Below are positions 8,352 through 16,570 of a stretch of 35,388 nucleotides of DNA, piece by piece. The DNA is from CAYWFP01 sp964457365. Its GTDB lineage: Bacteria > Planctomycetota > SZUA-567. Below the pieces are notes generated by a model, which ran no database searches, was not told the origin of the DNA, and worked only from the letters and a program-made list of their open reading frames with translations. Each line of letters begins with the position of its first letter. The first letter of the stretch is position 1. The stretch covers positions 1 to 35,388 of the forward strand of contig CAYWFP010000034.1 in assembly GCA_964457365.1 (NCBI GenBank), written 5' to 3'. Position numbers and translations under genes: made by a program.

Positions 8352-9194
8352 TCATTTCCGATAGATCGTCGGCTGCATGTAGCGCAGTTCGTGTCGCACG
8401 CCGGTCAGGCCTTCGGAATGGCCGATGAAAAGGTATCCTCCGGGTTTGAGGTGCTGGGTGAAACGGTCGACGAGCATCTGCTGGGTCGGGCGGTCGAAAT
8501 AGATCATCACGTTGCGGCAGAAGATGAAGTCGAACTGTCCGCGGAACGGCCACGGGGTGATCAGGTTCAGATACTTGAAGGAAACGAGGCGGCGGATCTC
8601 GGAATTGAGCCGATACAGCGTCCGGTTTTTCGTCCCGCGCTGGAAATATTGCCCCAGCATGGTCTTGGGTACCGTCGCCAGACGCTTTTCCTCGTAGATG
8701 CCGGCGATGCCGTGTTCGATCACGGTGGTGTCGATGTCGGTGGCCAGGAGCTTGGCGTCCCAGCGCGGAAATTCCGACAGATACTCGCGCAGCGTCAGGG
8801 CGATGGTGTATACCTCTTCGCCGGTGCTGCATCCGGCCGACCACCCCCGCAGGCGGTAGGTGCCGGTGGCGGCTGCGCGGCGGGCGACTTCCGGCAGGAG
8901 CATCTCGCGCAGAAAATCGAAGTGCTTCGACTCGCGGAAAAACGAAGTCAGGTTCGTCGAGACGGCGTTGAGCACTTCCTTGGTGGCTTCGCCGGTCTCG
9001 TCGTTGACCATGTACTCGTAGTATTCGCGGTATCCCGAAAGCCCTTTCTGCCGGATCACCTTGCCCAGGCGTGCGCGCACCAGTTCGCGCTTGTTCTCGG
9101 TCAGGTTGATACCGGCGTGCTCGTAGACATAGCGTGCGATCTTCTTGAAGATCGCGTCGGTCAAGTCCTCGCGCCCGGGCGCATCCGCGCTCAC
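8352..9194 (-). CDS. cheR: Chemotaxis protein methyltransferase CheR
   Basis: S-adenosylmethionine-dependent enzyme that methylates glutamates of chemoreceptors. The 280-residue product has the all-helical N-terminal CheR domain (NLTSFFRESKHFDFLREMLL). The SAM domain follows with RGWSAGCSTGEEVYTIAL, LATDIDTTVIEHG, FIFCRNVMIYFD and GGYLFIGHSEGL. The GTG start has an AAGGAGG site seven bases upstream and overlaps the kinase stop codon by four bases (GTGA), so the two proteins are coupled. No receptor, cheA, cheW or cheB is within the window; cheD lies some 5.6 kb away in a different operon. Confidence 0.95.
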   Translation of the reverse strand: MSADAPGREDLTDAIFKKIARYVYEHAGINLTENKRELVRARLGKVIRQKGLSGYREYYEYMVNDETGEATKEVLNAVSTNLTSFFRESKHFDFLREMLLPEVARRAAATGTYRLRGWSAGCSTGEEVYTIALTLREYLSEFPRWDAKLLATDIDTTVIEHGIAGIYEEKRLATVPKTMLGQYFQRGTKNRTLYRLNSEIRRLVSFKYLNLITPWPFRGQFDFIFCRNVMIYFDRPTQQMLVDRFTQHLKPGGYLFIGHSEGLTGVRHELRYMQPTIYRK

Positions 9195-10363
9195 GAGCGG
9201 CCTCCTTCGGCGTTGTTCTCGGCAAGAGGCGATGATGCCGGCAGGATGAGACGGAACTCGGCGCCGCCGAGGTCGCTCTTACGGATTTCGATATCACCGC
9301 CGTGGTCTGTGGCGACGATGCCGTAAGCCACCGAGAGCCCCAGTCCCGCGCCCTCGTTGACTTCGCGCGTGGTGAAGAACGGTTCGAAGATCCGCTCGCG
9401 CAGCTTCTCGGGAACGCCGGAACCGGAGTCTTCCACGCGGACCTGCCCGCCCCAATTCGGAACCGCCTCGACCGTGACCCGGATGCGCGGACGGTTCTGC
9501 CCGGCGACGGCCTGTCTGGCGTTGAGGAGCAGGCAGAGCAGCGCTTGGGTTATCGCGCGACGGCAGATGGTCAGGACAGCTTCCTTTTCTTCGAAACGGC
9601 GTTCGATCATGAACGGATCCTCATCATCCGGCACTCCCAGCAGCGAAAGCGCGTCCTCCGTCACAGCCCGTAGCGCAGTCGGTCGTGCCGGTTCGAAGAG
9701 TTGCGAATCGCTGAAGTTGACCAGGCCGGCGGTGATGGTGTTGATGCGCTCGGTGCCGCGTCGGATTCCGGCGGTCAGTTCCGGGATCTCGCTCAGCAGT
9801 TTTCCCAGCCGGCTCTCGGGGGCCAGCGCGGCGATCTCGTTGCTGCATTTCTCGAGCATGATCTGGATCATCTGCGCGTTACCGCGGATGAAGGTCAGGG
9901 GGTTGTTCACCTGGTGAGCCACGCCGCCGGCCAATTGACCCACCGCGGCCATGCGCGAAGCATAGATGGCCTTGCGGTGTTCTTCCTGGAGTTGCCGTTC
10001 GAGTTCGCGCATCCGCGTGATGTGCTCGAGGCGGTTTTGCAGATCGTGCAGTTCCAACGGCTTCAGCATGTAGTCGTGAGCGCCGAGTTGGACCGCTTCG
10101 ATCGCGGTCTTTAAGTCCGCGTATCCGGTCATCAGGATTACCGGTGGCGAGTCCGGTAATGTTTTGATCGCCTTGAGCATGGTGATGCCGTCCATGCCCG
10201 GCATCATGATGTCGGAGAACACGACGTCGGGGCTTTCGCGCTTGACCGTTTCCAGACCGCTTTCCCCGTCGGCCGCTTCAAGCGGTTCGTGCCCGCGATC
10301 AAGTAAAAAGTCCCGCAGAAACAGCCGGAGCATGTCTTCGTCGTCGACAATCAGGATGCGCAT
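9191..10363 (-). CDS. Receiver-histidine kinase hybrid protein (REC-HisKA-HATPase)
   Basis: Soluble signalling protein of 390 residues: an N-terminal receiver domain, a short coiled coil and a histidine kinase core. The receiver has D8, D51 (FSDIMMPG, the phosphoacceptor), T79 and K101. The kinase has H150 in GVAHQVNNPL, N281 in LLLNARQAV, DSGSGVP at 312-318 and GAGLGLSVAYG near 338-348. No membrane helix is present, so input comes through the receiver. The residue after the phospho-histidine is Gln, where Glu is usual. The frame is open upstream to 10564, but the ATG at 10363 begins exactly at the receiver (MRILIVDDED) and has GGAG nearby. It is coupled to cheR by a four-base overlap. The C-terminus ends in a short polar tail. 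Confidence 0.93.
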   Translation of the reverse strand: MRILIVDDEDMLRLFLRDFLLDRGHEPLEAADGESGLETVKRESPDVVFSDIMMPGMDGITMLKAIKTLPDSPPVILMTGYADLKTAIEAVQLGAHDYMLKPLELHDLQNRLEHITRMRELERQLQEEHRKAIYASRMAAVGQLAGGVAHQVNNPLTFIRGNAQMIQIMLEKCSNEIAALAPESRLGKLLSEIPELTAGIRRGTERINTITAGLVNFSDSQLFEPARPTALRAVTEDALSLLGVPDDEDPFMIERRFEEKEAVLTICRRAITQALLCLLLNARQAVAGQNRPRIRVTVEAVPNWGGQVRVEDSGSGVPEKLRERIFEPFFTTREVNEGAGLGLSVAYGIVATDHGGDIEIRKSDLGGAEFRLILPASSPLAENNAEGGRS

Positions 10364-10417
10364 CGGCCGAAGCTCCAGGATGGTCAATGTACGATAATCG
10401 AATACCCGGGTTCCAAT

Positions 10418-10430
10418 GCATACAGTATGC
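10418..10430. promoter_or_regulatory. 13-bp palindrome upstream of the kinase-cheR operon
   Basis: GCATAC and GTATGC flank a single central base, giving a perfect hyphenated palindrome 55 bases before the kinase start codon and downstream of the terminator of the preceding gene. It could be an operator; no regulator is identified. Confidence 0.35.
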
Positions 10431-10507
10431 CAGCTAATCCTGTCGGAGCAAGTGTCTGCAGGGGCAATCGCATCTTCTTGTCTAAATAAGAGTTGCGCCT
10501 CGCGAAT

Positions 10508-10539
10508 AAAAAAGCGCCCGCCAGCGATCTGGCGGGCGC
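10508..10539 (-). terminator. Rho-independent terminator after the 502-residue membrane protein gene
   Basis: On the minus strand, GCGCCCGCCA (10539-10530) pairs perfectly with TGGCGGGCGC (10523-10514) around a six-base loop and is followed by six T. It begins 21 bases after the stop of the gene at 10561-12069, so the kinase-cheR pair needs its own promoter between 10364 and 10507. Confidence 0.92.
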
Positions 10540-10560
10540 GGGAATAGAATTGTCTCGATT

Positions 10561-12069
10561 TCATTCAACCGTCTGCAATTTTTTGCTCCAGTGGAGCTGC
10601 TCGCAAGCCATGGCCAGTTTCTGCTCCACTGCCGGATCCGGATGCGCGGTCAGGTATTCGTTGTAGGCATTCCGGGCCTCGCGGTATTTTTTTGCGGCTT
10701 CCTTGTACAACTTGTTGTTTTGCTTGCGGCTGCCTTTGCCGCCTCCGGAGGCTTTGGCGAACAACTCGTCCGCTTCCGCCATCAGTTTGTCGGGTTTGCT
10801 GAGCGCGACACGGTCGGCGCTGCCCCGTTCGATGCCGCTGGGAGGCTCTGCGGGAACTTCCGGTTCCTCTTCCTTGAGCAGGCTGATCGCGGCGTCGCTG
10901 TGTTTTTCACGCCTGCGTTTGGCGGTGGCGGCTTTCTGCTTGCGTTGTTTGTCGGCCATGGCCAGGAGTTCGCGTTTGCGCTGTCGTTGGCGACGCTGTT
11001 CCTCGAGTTCGCGCTTGATCGCCGCGTCGGCTTCGGCCAGCAGTTGCTGCGCTTGTCGGGCCGCCTGGCTCTCGGGATACTTTTTCGCCAGTTCCTCGAA
11101 CTGGCGCTGCGATTTGTTGCGCATGCCGCGGCTCTTGCTCCAGATCGCCCGGGCGAAGAGGCTGTGGGCGCGTTCCTCGTAGACGCTTCGTGCGATGTCC
11201 TTGTCCAGCGAAGCGGACTTGAGCAGGTATTTATGCGCGCGGTCGGAGAAGTTGCACTCCAGCGCGTAGATCGCGAGATGGTAGTAGTCGAGTCCGGTCT
11301 CGCACTCGGTTTTCCGTTGAATGATCTCGTCGAGCATCTGCTGGTCTCGCTTCTTCTGCGAGACCGGGTCCATGGCCAGGATTTCCTTGCGCGGCAGGTT
11401 GGCGGTAATGCCGCCGTCCTTTTTGATCATCAGCTCGGAGGTGTTCTCCGTCAGCACCTTGGCGGTGAACTGGCCGCCGTTCTTCAGCGAGAAGACGAAG
11501 AGATTCTCAGCGGTGGATTCGACGTCGGGTTTGATCTCGTCGACGGTCTGGGCGAAGAGGCGGGCGGTGGCGAGGTGCTGACTGAATTTTTCCTGCTCCT
11601 GCTCCGGCGGGTTGAGCTTCAGCGCCTCATCCAACAGGTCGCCCGCTTCGCCGAAATGTCCTTCCTTGAAGAGCGGCAGTGCCGCGTCGATCTTGCTCTG
11701 GAACATCGGGCCGGGAGTCGCCGCGTTGGGTGGCAGGGCGGCGATACGATTCGAGGTGGTATTGGTATCGCGCGGCGAGGGTGCCGGGACTGCGGGCGTT
11801 TTCTTGTCCTGGTTTTCCAGTTCTGCCAGTTTGCGCTCGCGTTCGGCTTGGTAGATGTCGTAATCGCTCGGCTGGCCGTCCTGATGCTGCAGGTAGAAAT
11901 AGTACCCGCCACCGCCGAGTCCGATCAGCAGCAGGAAGATGACGGCGAAGCTGAGAAGGCCGCCGCCCGGTGCGGTGGCACGCCGGTTGTACCGGCCGCT
12001 GCCTTTCCCGTTGCCGTTGGTGCGGGGGGCGTCGTTTATGCTGCTGCTTCTGCTGCGTTGCCGCGCCAT
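10561..12069 (-). CDS. Single-pass membrane protein with TPR-like and coiled-coil regions, unknown function
   Basis: A 502-residue protein. A basic, low-complexity N-terminus (about 35 residues, rich in Arg, Ser, Gly, Asn) precedes one membrane helix (about residues 36-58, LLSFAVIFLLLIGLGG...YYFYL); a Pro/Thr-rich linker follows. A TPR-like helical segment (ALPLFKEGHFGEAGDLLDEA) and a small beta-rich patch (FSLKNGGQFTAKVL...) come next, and then further helical repeats (FEELAKKYPESQAARQAQQL). After these is a strongly charged Arg/Lys/Glu coiled coil, and the C-terminus is again TPR-like. The positive N-terminus suggests most of the protein is outside the cytoplasm. The ATG has AGGAG upstream. 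Monocistronic: it has its own terminator and a divergent vWA gene on the other side. I do not recognise a named family; a scaffold role is only a guess. Confidence 0.85.
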   Translation of the reverse strand: MARQRSRSSSINDAPRTNGNGKGSGRYNRRATAPGGGLLSFAVIFLLLIGLGGGGYYFYLQHQDGQPSDYDIYQAERERKLAELENQDKKTPAVPAPSPRDTNTTSNRIAALPPNAATPGPMFQSKIDAALPLFKEGHFGEAGDLLDEALKLNPPEQEQEKFSQHLATARLFAQTVDEIKPDVESTAENLFVFSLKNGGQFTAKVLTENTSELMIKKDGGITANLPRKEILAMDPVSQKKRDQQMLDEIIQRKTECETGLDYYHLAIYALECNFSDRAHKYLLKSASLDKDIARSVYEERAHSLFARAIWSKSRGMRNKSQRQFEELAKKYPESQAARQAQQLLAEADAAIKRELEEQRRQRQRKRELLAMADKQRKQKAATAKRRREKHSDAAISLLKEEEPEVPAEPPSGIERGSADRVALSKPDKLMAEADELFAKASGGGKGSRKQNNKLYKEAAKKYREARNAYNEYLTAHPDPAVEQKLAMACEQLHWSKKLQTVE

Positions 12070-12209
12070 ACTGGTCTCCTGAACCGGTTGTGCCGAACCG
12101 GCGCTTACTCAATAAACGAATACGAAGCCGCCATGGTTCGTTTGTTATTGAAACGAATTCCGGCCGCGGACGGGTCTAAAAAACAGATTCACCGCGCGCC
12201 GAAAACCAG

Positions 12210-12215
12210 TATACT
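12210..12215 (+). promoter_or_regulatory. Candidate -10 box for the vWA gene
   Basis: TATACT in CAGTATACTATG lies 53 bases before the vWA start codon, in the 198-base divergent gap. It matches the sigma70 -10 consensus at five of six positions; no convincing -35 box is seen at the right distance. The same TATACT hexamer is the -10 box of the much clearer ppdK promoter. Confidence 0.4.
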
Positions 12216-12267
12216 ATGTGGCTGCATGTTTGCAACGTGTTTTCATTATGAGTCTTAGAGCATTTTC

Positions 12268-14751
12268 ATGGATTTTCCACGCTTCTTCTACTTCTCCGCA
12301 TTACGGCGACGGTTGGCGCTTTGTGGCTACCTGATCGGTATCGCGTTGTTGCTCATGGGGTTGTTGTGGCCTGCCCGGCCGCCGATCCGGCGGGAGTTGC
12401 TGCTGTTGCAGGATCTCTCGCGCAGTATCACCGCCAGTGGCGCCCGGGTGGATCGTGCGCGCTTGACGTCTCTGCTCGAGAGTGCCGACTCCGTCCGCTG
12501 GATCGCCTTTGCCGGCAACGTGGAGGTGCGCGAAACGCCTGGCGAAGCCAAACCGTATCTCGAGCCATGGCAAAGCGATATCGCTGCGGCCGTGCGTCTG
12601 GCCTCGGGTTTGCCGGCACAGGGGCTCTACCGCCGGCGGGCGGTGCTGTTGAGCGATGCGCGGCAGACGCGGGGCGATGCCGAAGAAGTCGCGCGGGCAG
12701 CGGCGGCACGGATGCTGCTCGAGGCGATTCCGGTCGGCTCGCGTCCGCGGCCGGATGTGCGCGCGCTGCGCCTGGAAGCGTCGCCCTTGACGCGGCCGGC
12801 AGAAGCGTTCGACGTATACCTTTATGCCGACAGCGCGGTGGCGGAGCCGGCCGAAGCGATCCTGGAGACCGGCGAGGGCGTGCCGCTGGCTCGTAAGCAA
12901 CTGGACCTGATGCCGGCCGGCGGACGTTTCCGCTTCTCCGTCCGCCTGCAACGCTCCGGCCTGCATCGCGTGCAAGCGCGTCTGGCGGCTCGGGACGACC
13001 GTGTGCCGGAGAATAATATCGCCGCCGCGGCAGTGTTGGTCACCGGAGGGGAGCGAGTGCTCTGGCTGGGCGAATCGCCACCGCGTTTTCTGGATAACTC
13101 GACGATCACTATGCTTACGCCGGCAGAGCTGCAATCCCATCACCTCCGCGGCGTCTCCTGCATCGTTCTCGACGATGTCGCCGCGGACGCGCTGCCGCCG
13201 CGCAGTATCGGCTGGTTCGAGAGGGCGGTCAGAAGCGGCATGGGCATGCTGGTCCTCGGCGGTGAGGCGAGCCTTGGTTTCGGCGGCTACGACGAGGCGC
13301 AGCCCGGGCACCGCGCGCCGCTGGGCGAGTTGCTCCCGGTCGAAATTCTGCCGCGCGAGCGCCTGGCGCTGGTGCTGGCGCTGGATGTCTCCGGAAGCAT
13401 GAAGGACGAGGTGCCTGGCGCTCCGGCGGGGACGACCAAGCTGTGGCAGGCGGGCGAGGCGGTGCTCGCGGCGTGCTGGCGGCTGCAGCCGGACGACCGG
13501 GTGTCGGTGGTGGCGTTCGCGCGCGAAGCGCGGACGCTGCTGCCGTTGACGGTGGTGGACGAGACGACCGCGTGGGGCGGGCTGCGCGAACGACTGCAGA
13601 CACTCGGCGCGCACGGCGGCACGAGCGTCTTCGCCGGGCTGGCACGGGCGCTGGATTTGCTGCGCGAAGGCGGCGCGGACGCGCAGCGACGGCACGTCAT
13701 TCTTCTCACCGACGGCGACACCGCCGAGGAGGGCGAAACGCTGGACAAGGCCCTGGCCGCGGCGCTGGAAAATCTTCGCCAGACGCGCGCGGGCTTGTCG
13801 GCCATCGCCGTCGGCGAGCCCAATGCAGCACTGCTGCAGGCGCTGGCTGGCGATAATTATGTCCGCGCGCAAGGCGACCTGCTGCGGCTGCCGGCGATAC
13901 TGCGGCGCGAGGTGGAGAAGCAGCGTCGCCTGCTGCGGCGGGAGATCCGCGTCGCCGGTACCGGCGCGCATCCGGCGGTCTCCTCGCTTCGGGCGCACGC
14001 ACTGCCGCCGCTGGCGCGGCAGGTCGCCGTCGGTCCGTTGCGCGACAACCTGCCCGGCGCGACCACGCTGCTGCGCGACGAGGAGAACAACGTACTGGCC
14101 GCGGCGGGGCGGGTCGGACTCGGCCGTGTGGCGGTGCTGACCGGTGCGCCGTGGCGGGAGTGGAACTGGCCGGCCGAACGGGCCGCGGACCTGACGCGGC
14201 CGCTTCTACGCTGGTGCCTGGAAGGAAACCCTCGCGGCACGGTGCGCGCCCGGCCCGGCGCGCGGAGCCTGCACGTCAGTTTCGTGCCGGCCGCGGATGC
14301 CGACGATACGCCGCCGGCTTTGCGCGCGCGTGTCGGCGAGCGGGAAATCCCGCTCTACCCGGCCGCGCCGGATTTATGGGAAGGCAGCGGCGAACTGCCC
14401 CCGCCCGGGTTGTACCGCGTCGGCGTCGGCGGGTACGCGCTTCCCGTGTTCCGCCCGGCCTCGACCGACGCCGGCGGCGGTCCGGACGACGCGGGCGAGC
14501 CTCTGGCCGAGTGTCCGCTCCTGATCGATCCGCGCGCGGAGGTTTTGCGCTTCGGCGTCGACGGCGCGGCGCTGGCGCGCATCGCGCAGGCCGGCGGGGG
14601 TGACGTGATTCTGAACGAGAACGGTTTCGCGCCGTGGGATGCGGTGCCGCTGAGCGGGTACGCCAGGGAGAGCACGGTGCATTACTGGCTCATCGGCGCG
14701 GGCGTGGCGCTCTTCCTGCTGGGGCTCTTCTTCAGCGCCTGGCGGCGGTGA
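12268..14751 (+). CDS. Large membrane-anchored vWA-domain protein with central glutamine-amidotransferase-like segment
   Basis: An 827-residue protein with a membrane helix near each end (about residues 17-36 and 805-823), so the bulk lies on one side of the membrane. The first segment carries a vWA-like MIDAS motif DLSRS (about 49-53). A middle segment (GMLVLGGEASLGFGGY...LLPVEI) resembles the class I amidotransferase-like fold found beside vWA domains in PVC bacteria. A second vWA domain begins at LVLALDVSGSMKD, with DVSGS at 373-377, and continues through VILLTDGDTAEEGE. A beta-rich stretch precedes the last helix. The ATG at 12268 is the start; its ribosome site is weak. It is related in plan to the BatA/vWA membrane proteins; no MoxR ATPase or DUF58 partner is nearby. 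The substrate or binding partner is unknown. Confidence 0.85.
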   Translation: MDFPRFFYFSALRRRLALCGYLIGIALLLMGLLWPARPPIRRELLLLQDLSRSITASGARVDRARLTSLLESADSVRWIAFAGNVEVRETPGEAKPYLEPWQSDIAAAVRLASGLPAQGLYRRRAVLLSDARQTRGDAEEVARAAAARMLLEAIPVGSRPRPDVRALRLEASPLTRPAEAFDVYLYADSAVAEPAEAILETGEGVPLARKQLDLMPAGGRFRFSVRLQRSGLHRVQARLAARDDRVPENNIAAAAVLVTGGERVLWLGESPPRFLDNSTITMLTPAELQSHHLRGVSCIVLDDVAADALPPRSIGWFERAVRSGMGMLVLGGEASLGFGGYDEAQPGHRAPLGELLPVEILPRERLALVLALDVSGSMKDEVPGAPAGTTKLWQAGEAVLAACWRLQPDDRVSVVAFAREARTLLPLTVVDETTAWGGLRERLQTLGAHGGTSVFAGLARALDLLREGGADAQRRHVILLTDGDTAEEGETLDKALAAALENLRQTRAGLSAIAVGEPNAALLQALAGDNYVRAQGDLLRLPAILRREVEKQRRLLRREIRVAGTGAHPAVSSLRAHALPPLARQVAVGPLRDNLPGATTLLRDEENNVLAAAGRVGLGRVAVLTGAPWREWNWPAERAADLTRPLLRWCLEGNPRGTVRARPGARSLHVSFVPAADADDTPPALRARVGEREIPLYPAAPDLWEGSGELPPPGLYRVGVGGYALPVFRPASTDAGGGPDDAGEPLAECPLLIDPRAEVLRFGVDGAALARIAQAGGGDVILNENGFAPWDAVPLSGYARESTVHYWLIGAGVALFLLGLFFSAWRR

Positions 14752-14757
14752 GGTATC

Positions 14758-15276
14758 TTACCCGAACCGCAAATCGGCGTGCGGCAAGAACCAGTCGCTG
14801 TCGCGGATCTTCTCGACCTTCAGCACCACCGTCTCGTTGGTTCCGGTATGGTAGACGATCTTGCGCCCCAGGCGCCCGCCGACGTCCTCGCTGACGACGG
14901 GGATGCCGTAGCGTTTCAGCAGCTTGCGGGCGATGGCCACGTTCTGCTTGCCCAGCGCCTTGTCGTCCACCTCGTCGCTGCACGCGCCGCCGACGATCTG
15001 CGCTTCCAGCGCGTCCTTCTCGGCCCCGAGGTCGAAGACCATGCGGCACAAGGCGGGGATGGCGATGTTGCCGAACTGCGGCGTGGCGCGGCGCCGGTCG
15101 CGCGTGGAGGGCAGGACGAAGTGGTTCATCCCGCCGAAACGCCGCTTGCGGTCGAAGAGGGCGACCGCGACGCAGTTGCCCAGGACCGCGCGCACTACCG
15201 AGTCCTGGCTGTTGGCGACGATATAGCCGGGCTTGAGGAAATACTCGAAGACCTCGACTTCCTGATTCTGTTGCAT
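14758..15276 (-). CDS. cheD: Chemoreceptor glutamine deamidase CheD
   Basis: Deamidates glutamines of chemoreceptors and in some species works with CheC. The 172-residue product has the core LGNCVAVALFDRKRRFGGMN followed by HFVLP, with C35 and H52 at the 17-residue spacing of the catalytic pair. Downstream, IVGGACSD and GIPVVSEDVGGRLGRKI are also typical. The Thr commonly found five or six residues before the cysteine is not seen here (Arg29, Ala30), which may affect activity. The ATG at 15276 has GGAG upstream; the open frame extends further but adds no conserved sequence. It follows ribD by 94 bases, so it may be co-transcribed with it, and it converges on the vWA gene with six bases between the stops. 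The cysteine pair and length make the call firm. Confidence 0.92.
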   Translation of the reverse strand: MQQNQEVEVFEYFLKPGYIVANSQDSVVRAVLGNCVAVALFDRKRRFGGMNHFVLPSTRDRRRATPQFGNIAIPALCRMVFDLGAEKDALEAQIVGGACSDEVDDKALGKQNVAIARKLLKRYGIPVVSEDVGGRLGRKIVYHTGTNETVVLKVEKIRDSDWFLPHADLRFG

Positions 15277-15370
15277 GCCGTTGACTCCGAACAACTTCGG
15301 CGACCACAGAGATGGAATTATTCGGAATCGCGGCAGTGATTTCAACTTTTTTAGGAAAGCCGCGGCCGGG

Positions 15371-16510
15371 TTAATCGCCCAGTTGCGCGCGGATGAGCAC
15401 GTCGTCGCCGACAGTCTCGCACGCAAGCGGCGCGCAGGCGAGCGCCTGCGCCAGTGATTCCAGGCCGCTGCCGGGCATGACGCCCAGAAGGCCTACCGGC
15501 GGCCGGCCGTCGCCGCCGATCAACTTCGGCGCCACGAAGGCGGCGATCTCGTCGACCAGCCCCGCGCGCAACAGACCAGCCGCCAGCGTACCGCCGCATT
15601 CGACCAGGACCTCGTGGATGCCCTGCTCGCAAAGGTATGCCATCACCGCGTGCAGGTCCACCCCGCCCTCGACGTTGAGGGGCAGGCGGACGACCGTGGC
15701 GCCGGCTTCGCGCAGTACGGCATCGGCTTGCGGCGAAGCGTCCGTACCGGCGAAGATCCACGTCTGCCCCGGTTCCCGCAGCATCCGCGCCGTCGGCGGC
15801 AGGCGCAGCGTCGAGTCGAGCACGGCGCGCTTGGGTTGCGGCACGTCCGGATCGGCGTCGCTCTCGGCGTCGCGGACGGTCAGGCGCGGGTCGTCGTCGA
15901 GCACGGTGCCGATGCCCGTCAGCACCGTGTCGGCGCGTTCGCGCATGAGTTGCACCCGTGCGCGGCTCTCCTTGCCGCTGATCCACCGCGATTCGCCGCC
16001 GGCGGTGGCGATCTTGCCGTCGAGCGACATCGCGTACTTCAGCGTCACGAAGGGCAGCTTGCGCGCCAGTGCTTTCAAATAGCCGCGCATCACCTCCCGC
16101 GCCGCCTCCGCCAGTAATCCCACTTCGACCTTGACGCCGGCGGCTTCGAGCATTGCGCGGCCGTCGCGGCTGGCCGGGTGCGGATCGTCCACGGCCACGA
16201 CCACGCGCGCGATCCCTGCGGCGATCAGCGCCTCGGTGCAGGGCGGGGTCTTGCCGTGGTGGGCGCAGGGCATGAGGGTAACGTAAGCGGTCGCGCCCTC
16301 GGCATGGTCGCCCGCGGCCTCGAGGGCGTGGACCTCCGCGTGCGGTCCGCCGTACTGCTGGTGAAAGCCTTCACCGACGACGACCTCGTTGCGAGCGACG
16401 ATACAGCCGACGGATGGATTCGGCGCCACTCGCCCGAGCCCGAGTCGCGCGAGTTCCACCGCTTGCTGCATGCAGTACTTGTCGAATTGTGCGCCTTGTC
16501 GATGTGGCAC
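15371..16510 (-). CDS. ribD: Bifunctional riboflavin biosynthesis deaminase/reductase RibD
   Basis: Carries out two consecutive steps of riboflavin synthesis: deamination of the diaminopyrimidine product of GTP cyclohydrolase II, then NADPH-dependent reduction of the ribose side chain. The 379-residue length is normal. The N-terminal deaminase has GHAE-type zinc motif GPHAEVHAL and MPCAHHGKTPPC. The C-terminal reductase has LKYAMSLDGKIAT, WISGKESR, ADTVLTGIGTVLDDDPRLTVR and VECGGTLAAGLL. The GTG at 16510 is supported by AAGGGG six bases upstream and gives the usual N-terminus leading to MQQAVELARLGLGRVAPNPS. Other rib genes are not in the window, and no FMN riboswitch is seen in the 60 bases before it. 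Confidence 0.95.
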   Translation of the reverse strand: MPHRQGAQFDKYCMQQAVELARLGLGRVAPNPSVGCIVARNEVVVGEGFHQQYGGPHAEVHALEAAGDHAEGATAYVTLMPCAHHGKTPPCTEALIAAGIARVVVAVDDPHPASRDGRAMLEAAGVKVEVGLLAEAAREVMRGYLKALARKLPFVTLKYAMSLDGKIATAGGESRWISGKESRARVQLMRERADTVLTGIGTVLDDDPRLTVRDAESDADPDVPQPKRAVLDSTLRLPPTARMLREPGQTWIFAGTDASPQADAVLREAGATVVRLPLNVEGGVDLHAVMAYLCEQGIHEVLVECGGTLAAGLLRAGLVDEIAAFVAPKLIGGDGRPPVGLLGVMPGSGLESLAQALACAPLACETVGDDVLIRAQLGD

Positions 16511-16570
16511 GCGCGCCCCTTCATATCAACGCGCTCCATAATAAAGCAAAAGAGTCAGGGAGAAAAGGGC

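Noticed and set aside
10591..12258. 555-codon open frame on the plus strand
   Set aside because: It is antisense to the 502-residue membrane protein gene, which has a good ribosome site and its own terminator. The antisense product shows no domain and runs through the divergent promoter gap.
12301..13998. 565-codon open frame on the minus strand
   Set aside because: Antisense to the vWA protein, whose DVSGSM motif and membrane helices are clear. The antisense product is Arg/Gln/His-rich without any motif.
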